Shown here piece by piece: positions 13,725 to 21,650 of a DNA stretch of 26,559 bases. The first letter of the stretch is position 1. Each line of letters begins with the position of its first letter. The stretch is from contig CAJKNS010000002.1 of the NCBI GenBank assembly GCA_905201305.1, forward strand, positions 1 through 26,559. The letters are read 5' to 3'. Origin of the DNA: an uncultured Eubacteriales bacterium (GTDB taxonomy: Bacteria; Bacillota; Clostridia; Oscillospirales; Oscillospiraceae). Position numbers and translations under genes: made by a program. The notes beneath the pieces were generated by a model. That model did not search any database and was not told the origin of the DNA. It saw nothing but the letters and a program-made list of their open reading frames with translations.

Positions 13725-15045
13725 TGGGCTGCTCCTTTCCGTCGTTTCCAAACATCAGCGGGATCACGTAGTCGTGGAACTCCCGGAGCACATGGTCAAG
13801 ATCAATGGTGGTGTAGTGCCCGTCCTCATAGAGGATTTTGCCCCGCACCATGGTCATGCGCACATCGTGACCGGAAGCGGCATACACCAGATTGCTGATG
13901 GGATTATGGCAGGGAATCAGATGGGGCTGGGCAAAGTCCAGCATAATAAGGTCCGCATCCATGCCCGGTGCAATGACGCCGCACTCGTTCTCCCGTCCCT
14001 GCGCCTTGGCGCCGTTGACGGTTGCCAGCTTCAGGGCTTCCTGGGCGGTAAGCGAAGTGGGGTCCAGGGTAGAGCCGTTGGACAAAAGTGCCGCCAGCTT
14101 CACTGCTTCAAACAGGTCGGTATTGTTGGAGGAGGATACGCCGTCGGTGCCCAACGCCACATTCATGCCCTTGTCCAGCATTTTCCGTACCGGTGCAATG
14201 CCGGACGCCAGCTTCAGGTTGGAGTTGGGGCAATGGACTGCGGTAACACCGCGGCGGGCAAACAAATCAATATCCTCGTCGGTGAGCCACACGCAATGAG
14301 CCGCCAGCGCACGGGTATCCCAGACGTGGTAAACATCCAGCAGCTGCGCCGGGGTCAGCCCGTACTTCTCCAGACAGGTTTCCTGCTCGTTCTGAGTCTC
14401 GGACACGTGAACCTGCATGCCGATGCCGGTGCTGATGGCATACTCCGCCAGCGCATGCCAGACCTTATCAAAGGAGGTGTACTCCGCATGGATGGACGCC
14501 TCCACCTGAATCCGTCCGTTGTCATAGCCGTGCCATTTCTCCGTCAGAGCTACCACCTCCTGAGAGGGGGCGTGGGTATCAAAGCAGTAGTCCTCGTCAA
14601 ACACAGTGATGGAACGGGAGATATTGCCCTTGATGCCCGTATCCGCCACACACTGGCAGATATCGTCAGAGAAATAATACATATCGGAAACGGAGGTGGT
14701 GCCGAACCGCAGGCATTCCGCCAGTCCCAGCAGGGTTGCCGCACGAATGGCACGGCTGTCCCACAGGTCCTCCTTGGGGAAGATATAGTTGGTGAGCCAA
14801 TCCTGAAGGTCATGGTCGTCGCCATAGCCCCGCAGCGGGGTCATGGGAAGATGGGCGTGGCAGTTAATGAGACCGGGCATCAGCACCATGCCTCTGCCGT
14901 CGATGACTCTCGCTGCTTCCTCCTTGGGGGGCTCTTTGGAAATGTAGGAAATCTTGCCGTCGGTTACGCCAACATATGCGCCCAGAATCACCGGGAGCTT
15001 GTCAATCATGGTGACAGCAGTGATGTTGGAAAACAGAGTGTCCAT
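13717..15045 (-). CDS. mtaD: 5-methylthioadenosine/S-adenosylhomocysteine deaminase-type amidohydrolase
   Basis: This 442-residue zinc amidohydrolase of the MtaD/SsnA group would deaminate methylthioadenosine, S-adenosylhomocysteine or related adenosine compounds to the inosine form, releasing ammonia. The metal site is complete: NCHAHLPM (His63, His65), HVSET (His213, Glu216), the HCPNSN block (His271) and GTDGVSSSN (Asp301). A beta-sandwich part is formed by both ends (DGRGMVLMPGLI, and GVIAPGMDADLIMLD near the C-terminus). It is followed by an overlapping flippase gene and preceded, 38 bases upstream, by purine nucleoside phosphorylase, which would act on its product. A guanine- or cytosine-type deaminase is less likely given NCHAHLPMT and the neighbours. 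Confidence 0.9.
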   Translation of the reverse strand: MDTLFSNITAVTMIDKLPVILGAYVGVTDGKISYISKEPPKEEAARVIDGRGMVLMPGLINCHAHLPMTPLRGYGDDHDLQDWLTNYIFPKEDLWDSRAIRAATLLGLAECLRFGTTSVSDMYYFSDDICQCVADTGIKGNISRSITVFDEDYCFDTHAPSQEVVALTEKWHGYDNGRIQVEASIHAEYTSFDKVWHALAEYAISTGIGMQVHVSETQNEQETCLEKYGLTPAQLLDVYHVWDTRALAAHCVWLTDEDIDLFARRGVTAVHCPNSNLKLASGIAPVRKMLDKGMNVALGTDGVSSSNNTDLFEAVKLAALLSNGSTLDPTSLTAQEALKLATVNGAKAQGRENECGVIAPGMDADLIMLDFAQPHLIPCHNPISNLVYAASGHDVRMTMVRGKILYEDGHYTTIDLDHVLREFHDYVIPLMFGNDGKEQPNG

Positions 15046-15083
15046 AGGACTCCTTTCGAATCGTTGCGGGGTTGCCGCAGTTG

Positions 15084-15911
15084 TTACATTGCCTCTACGC
15101 AGTCACAAATCAACGGAGAGAACCGCTCCTTGGCGGCAGCAGCGGCATCCAGCACCTCCTGCTCGGAGAGGGTTGCTCCCTCAACAATACCGGCTGCGGC
15201 GTTGGATACCAGCGAGAAGCCCAGCACCTCCATGCCGGCATGTCCGGCAGCCAAAACCTCCGGCACTGTGCTCATGCCCACCAGGTCTGCGCCCAGCACC
15301 CGAATGGCGCGGATTTCCGCCGGCGTCTCGTAGGAAGGACCCGGGAAATACATGTAAACGCCTTCCTTCAGGTCCATCCCCTGCGCCTTAGCAACATTTC
15401 GTGCAACCTCCTGAAGCCGCAGGGTATAGAGATGGGTGGCATCCGGGAACCGGGTGCCGAATTCGTCCAGATTCTTGCCCCGGAGGGGGGAATCCATAAA
15501 GAACTTGATGTGGTCGGTAATCAGGCAGATGTCCCCCACCCGCAGGTCAAGGTTGACACCGCCGCAGGCGTTGGTAATCACCAGCTTATCACAGCCCAGC
15601 AGCCGCAGCACCCGCAGCGGGAAGCAAACCTCCTCAAAGGTATAGCCCTCATAGGCGTGGAGTCGTCCCTGCATCACCGCAACCCGCTTGCCAGCCAGGG
15701 TGCCGAACACCAGCTGTCCCTTATGTCCAGGCGCAGTGGAAACAGAAAATCCGGGAATCTCCTTATAGGGGATCACAATGGGGTTCTCCGCCAGGTCTGC
15801 CATGTCTCCAAGACCGGAGCCAAGAATCATGGCAATCTCCGGCTGAAAGCCTCCAAGACGCTCTGCCACCGCATCGGCAGCTTTCTGATAGTCAGCAAAG
15901 GTATAACGCAT
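15084..15911 (-). CDS. punA: Purine nucleoside phosphorylase, trimeric type
   Basis: This 275-residue cytoplasmic enzyme splits purine nucleosides with phosphate to the free base and ribose-1-phosphate. It has the trimeric PNP signatures: MILGSGLG (phosphate loop, 28-35), APGHKGQL (His63 region), GRLHAYEGY (83-91), TNACGGVN, GPSYETPAEIR (purine-site Glu195) and VGMSTVPEV. SNAAAG (Asn237) marks preference for 6-oxopurines such as hypoxanthine and guanine. The usual LSH motif that contacts the ribose 5' group reads LSE here (Glu250), an unusual change. It lies 26 bases after the kinase gene and 38 bases before mtaD, so a purine or methylthio-nucleoside salvage role fits. Confidence 0.95.
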   Translation of the reverse strand: MRYTFADYQKAADAVAERLGGFQPEIAMILGSGLGDMADLAENPIVIPYKEIPGFSVSTAPGHKGQLVFGTLAGKRVAVMQGRLHAYEGYTFEEVCFPLRVLRLLGCDKLVITNACGGVNLDLRVGDICLITDHIKFFMDSPLRGKNLDEFGTRFPDATHLYTLRLQEVARNVAKAQGMDLKEGVYMYFPGPSYETPAEIRAIRVLGADLVGMSTVPEVLAAGHAGMEVLGFSLVSNAAAGIVEGATLSEQEVLDAAAAAKERFSPLICDCVEAM

Positions 15912-15937
15912 CGCATTTCATCCTTTCGTATCATAGA

Positions 15938-16867
15938 TCATAACGGCATTGTGCCGATAAACTCGCGAAGAATCGAATCCGCCGGAACCCGCCGGGAATC
16001 CAGCGGCGCAATATGGGAAAGCCCCTTCAGCGTCACCTGTACCTGAGCATAGCCGGGAACGCTTTCGGGCAGCTCCCGCAGCAGCGGTACGATGTAGGGC
16101 TGGAGCGCTTGCAGCTCATAGCCCAGAGTGGTATCCACAACGCCATGTGCCTGAGCGCGATGGGGCTCGATGTAAATTTTCTCGCTGGAGAGCACATTGT
16201 CCCACAGCTGGAGACTATACTCCGCCGTTGCTCCGCGGAACTGATGATCCCGGACAATCCGGCGCATGAGCCGAAGCTGCTGAGGGGTGCAGAGGATCTC
16301 ATCCCCAATGCCAAAGGACGACACCGGCGATACATACACCCGGCACGCCTGAGGATGCTGCTGGGTAAACAGCTCATTCAGCGCATGAATTCCCTCGAAA
16401 ATAAACACATCTCCCGGCGCGATATCCAAATGAATGCTTCTGCCCTCCAACCGGGAATGGGTGGGAAAGCTGTAAATGGGAATGTCGATGGGCTCCCCCT
16501 GCTCCAGCATGGCAAAATGTTCATTGAGCAGCGGAATATCCAGACAACCCGGCGCCTCCAAATCCCGCTGACCGTCGGCGGTCATGGGAAAGTCCGGCGC
16601 ATCCCAGGGCAGATAGTAATTGTCCATGGAAACCAGATGGGCAGGAATCTCCCGGGCGATCAGCAGATCCCGCAGCCGCCTGCCGGAGGTAGTTTTACTG
16701 GACCCCGAGGGACCGGACAGCAGCACCACCGGAGAAAGCCCCCGATTTTTCATCACCAGCTCTGCCACCTGGGCAATCTGGTCGCTATAATGCTGCTCCC
16801 ACCGGCCAATGGCGCCGGGGGCATCGGTTTGAAGCTGCCGGGCAACTTCATGGAGATCATAGATCAC
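15938..16867 (-). CDS. Uridine kinase / phosphoribulokinase-family P-loop kinase
   Basis: This is a 309-residue P-loop kinase, likely phosphorylating a nucleoside. The Walker A motif is GPSGSSKTT (52-60). It is followed by SMDNYYLPWD (the acidic substrate loop of uridine kinases), PIYSFPTHSR, and FIFEGIHALNE (Walker B region), with RRIVRDHQFRG as a lid-like basic segment. The start is a GTG at 16867 that overlaps the hemZ stop (GTGA) and has a near-perfect ribosome site, GGAGGTGATCC, inside the end of hemZ, so strong coupled initiation is expected. Unlike many clostridial nucleoside kinases of this family it has no N-terminal TGS-like domain. Its position before punA suggests nucleoside salvage; phosphoribulokinase activity is unlikely. 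Confidence 0.85.
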   Translation of the reverse strand: MIYDLHEVARQLQTDAPGAIGRWEQHYSDQIAQVAELVMKNRGLSPVVLLSGPSGSSKTTSGRRLRDLLIAREIPAHLVSMDNYYLPWDAPDFPMTADGQRDLEAPGCLDIPLLNEHFAMLEQGEPIDIPIYSFPTHSRLEGRSIHLDIAPGDVFIFEGIHALNELFTQQHPQACRVYVSPVSSFGIGDEILCTPQQLRLMRRIVRDHQFRGATAEYSLQLWDNVLSSEKIYIEPHRAQAHGVVDTTLGYELQALQPYIVPLLRELPESVPGYAQVQVTLKGLSHIAPLDSRRVPADSILREFIGTMPL

Positions 16868-18303
16868 AGGATCACCTCCCGCTTTTTACGGCATATCTCG
16901 TCAATGTCCCGGATATACTCCTGAGGATATTTCGGATTGGTCAGGCGCGTTACCTGGGTGCCGGAAATGGTCTTGGTGACGCCGCCGGAGCCCAGGGACA
17001 GAATGGAATGGAGCTCCTCCATCATATATATATTGTAAAGATTATCGTATCCATGCCTGCTCCAGCCCACATTTTCAAAGCTGCCGGACATATATTTCTG
17101 CCGGTAGAGATAATAGGGGTGGTAGCCCGCTGCCCGCAGCGCTTTGGAGGCAAAGGAGAGCATTTCCTCCACCATGGGTGCCGTGGGAAGCGCGGCGCGT
17201 TTTTCATAATACAGCGTTGCCGCCTTTTTCAGTGCCAGCGTATGGACAGTGATATTGGTGGGCTGCAAAGACAGCACCTGTTCCATGGTATGCCGGAACC
17301 CCTCCGGCGTGTCTCCGGGCAGCCCCGCAATCAGGTCCATATTGATATCGGTATGCCCTGCCGCCACCGCCTGGTCATACGCCCGGAGGATATCTCCGCT
17401 GGTATGGCTGCGCCCCATAATCTCCAGCACCCGGTCATCCATGGTCTGGGGATTGATGCTGATGCGGGTTGCACCCGCCTGACGAATGGCAAGGAGCTTT
17501 TCCGGGTCCAGGGTATCCGGGCGTCCTGCCTCCACGGTGAACTCCAGGCACTCCGACAGATCAAACGCCTGATGGAGCTTTTGCAGCAGCCACCGCAGCT
17601 CCTCTGCGGACAGCGTGGTAGGCGTACCGCCGCCAATATATACCGTGCGAATCCGGTGGGGGTGCTGCTTTAGCCCCTCTGCCGCCGCATCAATTTCCTG
17701 CTCCAGCGCCTTTAAATACACCGGAATCAGCTTTCTGGACTTTTCCGTTGCCGCAGAAACAAAGCTGCAATAGATGCAGCGGGTGGGGCAGAACGGAATG
17801 CCCACATACAGGGAGATATCCCCCGCCTGCTGCTTCTCCAGTGCCGCCATAGTTGCTTCTGCCGCATCCAAGCACAATTCCCGCCGCGGTGGAGATACGT
17901 CATAGACCTCCCGCAACATCCGGTCCGCCGAAGCCCGGCTGCCCCCTGCCATCAAATGCCGGGACACCAGCTTGGTCGGTCTGACACCGGACAGTGCCCC
18001 CCAGGAGGGCGGTGCATCCAGAAAATGCAGCGCCGCCCGATAAAAGCTCTGCCGGAGGATCTGCCGCCGAAGGGGCTCCGTCACCTGCGCTGTCCGGCAG
18101 CGCGCCATTCCACGGGCGGTTTCGCCGTTTCGGGTAATTTTCGCCGTTGCCGTCACCCAGGTCCCCCCCTGAGACAGTACGGAAACTGCGCCGTCACCGG
18201 AGAAATCCGACGTTACATATTCAATTTTCTCCTGAGGGAACAGAATCAGCGCCAGCTGTTCCATGGCATAGCGGCTGTCATGCCCAATGAGTCTGAGCTT
18301 CAT
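16864..18303 (-). CDS. hemZ: HemZ-type radical SAM coproporphyrinogen dehydrogenase-like protein
   Basis: This 479-residue radical SAM enzyme is of the HemN superfamily, HemZ branch. The iron-sulfur motif is PFCPTRCIYCSF with Cys172, Cys176 and Cys179 (C-x3-C-x2-C), followed by VYIGGGTPTTLS, NPQTMDD and DLIAGLPGDT, the SAM and substrate elements. An N-terminal domain of about 160 residues before the radical SAM barrel is characteristic of HemZ and absent from HemN or HemW. The C-terminus RQKYMSGSFENVGWS is also family-typical. The annotated reaction is oxygen-independent oxidation of coproporphyrinogen III, but no other heme genes are here, and many HemN-like proteins do other chemistry, so the substrate is open. 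It overlaps the upstream hydrolase by four bases (ATGA) and the downstream kinase by four. Confidence 0.92.
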   Translation of the reverse strand: MKLRLIGHDSRYAMEQLALILFPQEKIEYVTSDFSGDGAVSVLSQGGTWVTATAKITRNGETARGMARCRTAQVTEPLRRQILRQSFYRAALHFLDAPPSWGALSGVRPTKLVSRHLMAGGSRASADRMLREVYDVSPPRRELCLDAAEATMAALEKQQAGDISLYVGIPFCPTRCIYCSFVSAATEKSRKLIPVYLKALEQEIDAAAEGLKQHPHRIRTVYIGGGTPTTLSAEELRWLLQKLHQAFDLSECLEFTVEAGRPDTLDPEKLLAIRQAGATRISINPQTMDDRVLEIMGRSHTSGDILRAYDQAVAAGHTDINMDLIAGLPGDTPEGFRHTMEQVLSLQPTNITVHTLALKKAATLYYEKRAALPTAPMVEEMLSFASKALRAAGYHPYYLYRQKYMSGSFENVGWSRHGYDNLYNIYMMEELHSILSLGSGGVTKTISGTQVTRLTNPKYPQEYIRDIDEICRKKREVIL

Positions 18304-18914
18304 CCCAGCGCCGACTGCATGAACATATTGGTCTTCCGCTCCCGCTCCAGCGTGGTGGAACCGGTATGCCCGGACAGTACCGTGTAATCCCCCTTGAGCT
18401 CATAGAGCCGCCGAAGGGATGCACACATGTCCGTCCAGCTGCCGCCGGGAAAATCCGTCCGACCGCAGGACCCCTGGAACAGGGTATCTCCGGAGAAGAT
18501 CACGTCTCCCGCAATCAGGCAGACGGAGCCGGGAGTATGACCGGGCGTCTCCAGCACCCGGAAGGTGATGGAATCCATGGCGACGGTATCGCCGTCCTTC
18601 CAGTCCGTGACCAGCTCCGGGTCCAGCGCCACACTCTCATGGAACACCGCCTCAAGCTTCAAATCCTTGTGGGACATATAGACCTTCGGCTCGGCTCCGC
18701 AGGTTTCCAGCAGCTCCGGCACACCGGTGATATGGTCAAAATGTCCGTGGGTCAGGAGAATGTACTGAAGCGTCAGTCCATTCTTCCGGAGACGGTCCGC
18801 AAGATAAGCGCCGTCGTCACCGGGATCAATGACCACGGCGTTTTTTGTATGCTCGTCCCAGACGATATAGCAGTTGGTCATCAGCTGACCCACCTGCTGC
18901 ACTTCTATTTTCAT
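18300..18914 (-). CDS. MBL-fold metallo-hydrolase, glyoxalase II-like
   Basis: This 204-residue cytoplasmic metallo-beta-lactamase-fold hydrolase resembles Firmicutes YqgX and short glyoxalase II proteins. The two-metal site is complete: THGHFDH (His56, His58, Asp60, His61), TPGHTPGS (His126), FSGDTLF (Asp143) and LSGHTGSTT (His183). Glyoxalase II-type thioester hydrolysis is the usual annotation, but without the C-terminal substrate domain of true GloB the substrate is unknown. The start is the ATG at 18914, with AAAGGAG eight bases upstream. It is 102 bases after dtd with no clear terminator in the gap, and its stop overlaps the hemZ start (ATGA). Confidence 0.9.
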   Translation of the reverse strand: MKIEVQQVGQLMTNCYIVWDEHTKNAVVIDPGDDGAYLADRLRKNGLTLQYILLTHGHFDHITGVPELLETCGAEPKVYMSHKDLKLEAVFHESVALDPELVTDWKDGDTVAMDSITFRVLETPGHTPGSVCLIAGDVIFSGDTLFQGSCGRTDFPGGSWTDMCASLRRLYELKGDYTVLSGHTGSTTLERERKTNMFMQSALG

Positions 18915-19016
18915 TGGAATAGCTCCTTTCATGGGGAGATTCGTTGTATAAATAATCCCTGGCACGCAGTGTCAGGACCTTCTCCTTTGGGGAAGATATT
19001 TTCTTCGAAAACGCTA

Positions 19017-19463
19017 TTACAGCTCGTTGGAATCCACAATCAGGGTCACAGGTCCGTCATTCACGGACTCCACCAGCATATGTGCGCCAAAAATGCCATG
19101 CTGGGGTGGATAGCCCAGCGCCTGACACTGCTGTAAAAACCGCTCATACAGCCGTTCCGCCTTATCCGGCGCCGCTGCACCGAAGAAATCTGGACGGCGG
19201 CCCTTTTTGCAGCTGCCGTACAGGGTAAACTGGCTCACCACCAGCACCTGTCCGTCCACCGATTCCAATCCCAGGTTCATTTTCCCCTGGTCGTCCGTAA
19301 AAATCCGAAGACTCAGCAGCTTTTTGCACAGCTTATCGCAATCCTGTTCTGTATCCTCCGGACCAACGCCCAAAAGGATCAGAAAGCCCCTGCCGATTTG
19401 CCCGGTAACGGTTCCATCCACCGTAACCGAGGCGGAGGAAACCCGGGTCAGTACCGCCCGCAT
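19017..19463 (-). CDS. dtd: D-aminoacyl-tRNA deacylase
   Basis: This 148-residue enzyme removes D-amino acids (and glycine mischarged on tRNA-Ala) from tRNA. It starts MRAVLTRVSSASVTVDG, and shows the active-site motif SQFTLYGSCKKGRRPDF (78-94) and the cross-subunit Gly-cisPro motif NDGPVT (Gly137-Pro138), all diagnostic for Dtd. The length is normal. The ATG shares its A with the last base of the rel stop (TAATG), so translation is coupled. The order rel-dtd is widely conserved in Firmicutes. Confidence 0.96.
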   Translation of the reverse strand: MRAVLTRVSSASVTVDGTVTGQIGRGFLILLGVGPEDTEQDCDKLCKKLLSLRIFTDDQGKMNLGLESVDGQVLVVSQFTLYGSCKKGRRPDFFGAAAPDKAERLYERFLQQCQALGYPPQHGIFGAHMLVESVNDGPVTLIVDSNEL

Positions 19464-21649
19464 TAGTGATGCCCCCTTCGAACGCTCTTGACACCCTTGA
19501 CGGAGGACAGTCGGGCGCGGATTGCATTGAGCTCCGTTACATTCTGTACCTCTACGGTAACAGAAATGGTACATCCGCCCTTGCCGTCAGACCGGGCGTT
19601 GAGCTCCGAGCACTTGAGCTTCATAGACGAAATAATCATTGCAACATCCAGTGCCAGTCCATCCCGGTCCTGACAGGTCAGCTCAAAGGAGGTAGAGAAA
19701 CTCTCCATGGGCATGGATGCCCAGGCAACCTTCACCCATCTTCCGGAATTCTCCGGAGAAGCGGCACCGGCGGCATTGGGACAGTCTCTTCTGTGGACGG
19801 AGACGCCAAAGCCCTTGGTGATAAAGCCCACAATATCGTCGCCAGGCACCGGCGTGCAGCACCGGGCAAACTTAATCATGCAGTTGTCGATGTCCTCCAC
19901 GATTACGCCGGAGGTGGCGAGCTTGGGCTTGTGGCTGATGGACGTGGGGTCCTTGGGATTTCCGTCGGCAGCCTCGGCAGCCTCCTTCTTGCTGAACCGG
20001 AGGATCTCCTCCTTGATCCGGTTCACCGCTTTTACTGCGGTAAGTCCGCCATAGCCGATGGCAGCATACATATCGTCCATATTGGAGAACGAGAGCTTTT
20101 TCAGCAGCAGCGGCTGGAGGGCATCGTTGCTGACAATGCTGGGGGCAACCCCGATCCGGCGCAGTTCCTCTTCAAAGCTCTGCTTGCCGTTGACCACGTT
20201 CTCCTCCCGGCGTTCCTTCTTATACCACTGGCGGATTTTGATCCGCGCCTGGTTGGACTTACACAGGCTCAGCCAATCCCGGCTGGGGCCCTTGGCGGAT
20301 TTGGAGGTGATCACCTCTACAATGTCGCCGTTCTGAAGGATGGTGTCATAGTTGACAATCCGATGGTTTACCTTGGCGCCCACCATATGGTTGCCCACCT
20401 CGGAATGGATGGCGTAGGCAAAGTCGATGGGGGTAGACCCCGCAGGCAGAGAAATGACCTCCCCCCTGGGGGTAAAGACGAACACCTCGTCGTCAAACAT
20501 ATCGATTTTCAGGCTGGAGATAAAGTCCTCCGCCTCAGAATCCTGCTGGTTTTCCAATAGACGGCGCACCCACTCAAACTGCTCCTCGCCGCCGGTGGAC
20601 TGAATGCCCTCTTTGTATTTCCAGTGGGCGGCAATGCCGTATTCCGCCGTATGGTGCATCTGGGCAGTCCGAATCTGCACCTCAAAGGGGATTCCCTCGG
20701 AGCCGATGACCGTGGTGTGCAGGGACTGATAGCCATTGGGCTTGGGGGTGGAAATATAGTCCTTAAACCGTCCGGGCACCAGATTAAACAGATCGTGAAT
20801 ATGCCCCAGCACATTATAGCAGTCGGCAATATCGTCCACAATCACCCGGAAGGCATAGAGATCATAGACCTCGTCCAGAGTTTTATTCTGGGAATACATC
20901 TTCCGGTAGATGGAGTAGATGTGCTTGACCCGTCCGTAAATCTGGAACTTGATGCCGCTTTCCCGCAGCCGATTTTCAATTTTTTCGCGGATAGACGCCA
21001 TCAGCTGGGCATTTTCCGCTTCTTTTTCGTCCAGCTGCTTGGAGATTTCCTCATAGCCCACGGGATCGAGGTACTTGAGGGACGTATCCTCCAGCTCCCA
21101 CTTGATCTTCTGCATACCCAGCCGATGGGCAAGGGGCGCATAGATCTCCATGGTCTCCAGGGATTTGCTCCGCTGCTTTTCCGGGGTCTGATATTGCAGG
21201 GTCCGGGTATTGTGGAGCCGGTCCGCAATTTTAATGAGGATGACGCGAATATCCTTGCTCATGGCAAGGAACATCTTCCGGAGGTTCTCCATCTGCTCCT
21301 CTTCCATGGACCGGAAGCTCACCCGGGTCAGCTTGGTAACGCCCTCCACCAGGTCCGCCACGGTTTTGCCAAACTGCTTGGCAATTTCCTCATGGCTGGC
21401 GTCGGTATCTTCAATGCAGTCGTGGAGCAGCGCCGCAAGAATGGAGTCGGTGTCCAGTCCCATTTCCGCTACAATTTCCGCCACGGCAAGGGGATGGATG
21501 ATATAGGGCGAGCCGTCCTTTCGAAGCTGACCGTCATGCTTCCGGGCAGCATATTGATAGCCGGCGTCCACCAGCTCCATATCCACATGAGGCGTATATT
21601 TTTCAATGGCAGCTTTCATTGCCGCATAATGTTCGGATACTGATTCCAT
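19463..21649 (-). CDS. relA: Bifunctional (p)ppGpp synthetase/hydrolase (Rel)
   Basis: This 728-residue ribosome-associated enzyme makes and degrades the alarmone (p)ppGpp. Domains in order are: HD hydrolase with LLHDCIEDT (His76, Asp77, Glu80, Asp81) and IKIADRLHNTRT; the synthetase with RFKDYIS (294-300), PNGYQSLHTTV and EVQIRT; TGS at about 388-450; a zinc-finger/CC region with KFARCCTPVPGDDIVGFIT and HRRDCPN; and a C-terminal ACT domain at about 655-728. Hydrolase and synthetase signatures are both intact, so it should be bifunctional. I chose the ATG at 21649, eight bases after AGAGG; a GTG at 21658 would sit directly on that site. It begins one base after the recJ stop and overlaps dtd by one base. 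The apt gene that often lies between recJ and rel is missing. Confidence 0.97.
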   Translation of the reverse strand: MESVSEHYAAMKAAIEKYTPHVDMELVDAGYQYAARKHDGQLRKDGSPYIIHPLAVAEIVAEMGLDTDSILAALLHDCIEDTDASHEEIAKQFGKTVADLVEGVTKLTRVSFRSMEEEQMENLRKMFLAMSKDIRVILIKIADRLHNTRTLQYQTPEKQRSKSLETMEIYAPLAHRLGMQKIKWELEDTSLKYLDPVGYEEISKQLDEKEAENAQLMASIREKIENRLRESGIKFQIYGRVKHIYSIYRKMYSQNKTLDEVYDLYAFRVIVDDIADCYNVLGHIHDLFNLVPGRFKDYISTPKPNGYQSLHTTVIGSEGIPFEVQIRTAQMHHTAEYGIAAHWKYKEGIQSTGGEEQFEWVRRLLENQQDSEAEDFISSLKIDMFDDEVFVFTPRGEVISLPAGSTPIDFAYAIHSEVGNHMVGAKVNHRIVNYDTILQNGDIVEVITSKSAKGPSRDWLSLCKSNQARIKIRQWYKKERREENVVNGKQSFEEELRRIGVAPSIVSNDALQPLLLKKLSFSNMDDMYAAIGYGGLTAVKAVNRIKEEILRFSKKEAAEAADGNPKDPTSISHKPKLATSGVIVEDIDNCMIKFARCCTPVPGDDIVGFITKGFGVSVHRRDCPNAAGAASPENSGRWVKVAWASMPMESFSTSFELTCQDRDGLALDVAMIISSMKLKCSELNARSDGKGGCTISVTVEVQNVTELNAIRARLSSVKGVKSVRRGHH

Positions 21650-21650
21650 G

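Noticed and set aside
11688..15333. Very long plus-strand open frames opposite mazG, the flippase, mtaD and punA (about 664 and 578 codons)
   Set aside because: The translations are His/Gln/Arg-rich and unrelated to any fold, while the minus strand gives complete, recognisable enzymes with good ribosome sites.
15938..16867. Phosphoribulokinase, implying a Calvin cycle
   Set aside because: The P-loop and substrate loop fit uridine kinase-like proteins equally well or better, no RuBisCO or pentose-cycle genes are near, and the neighbours are nucleoside enzymes.
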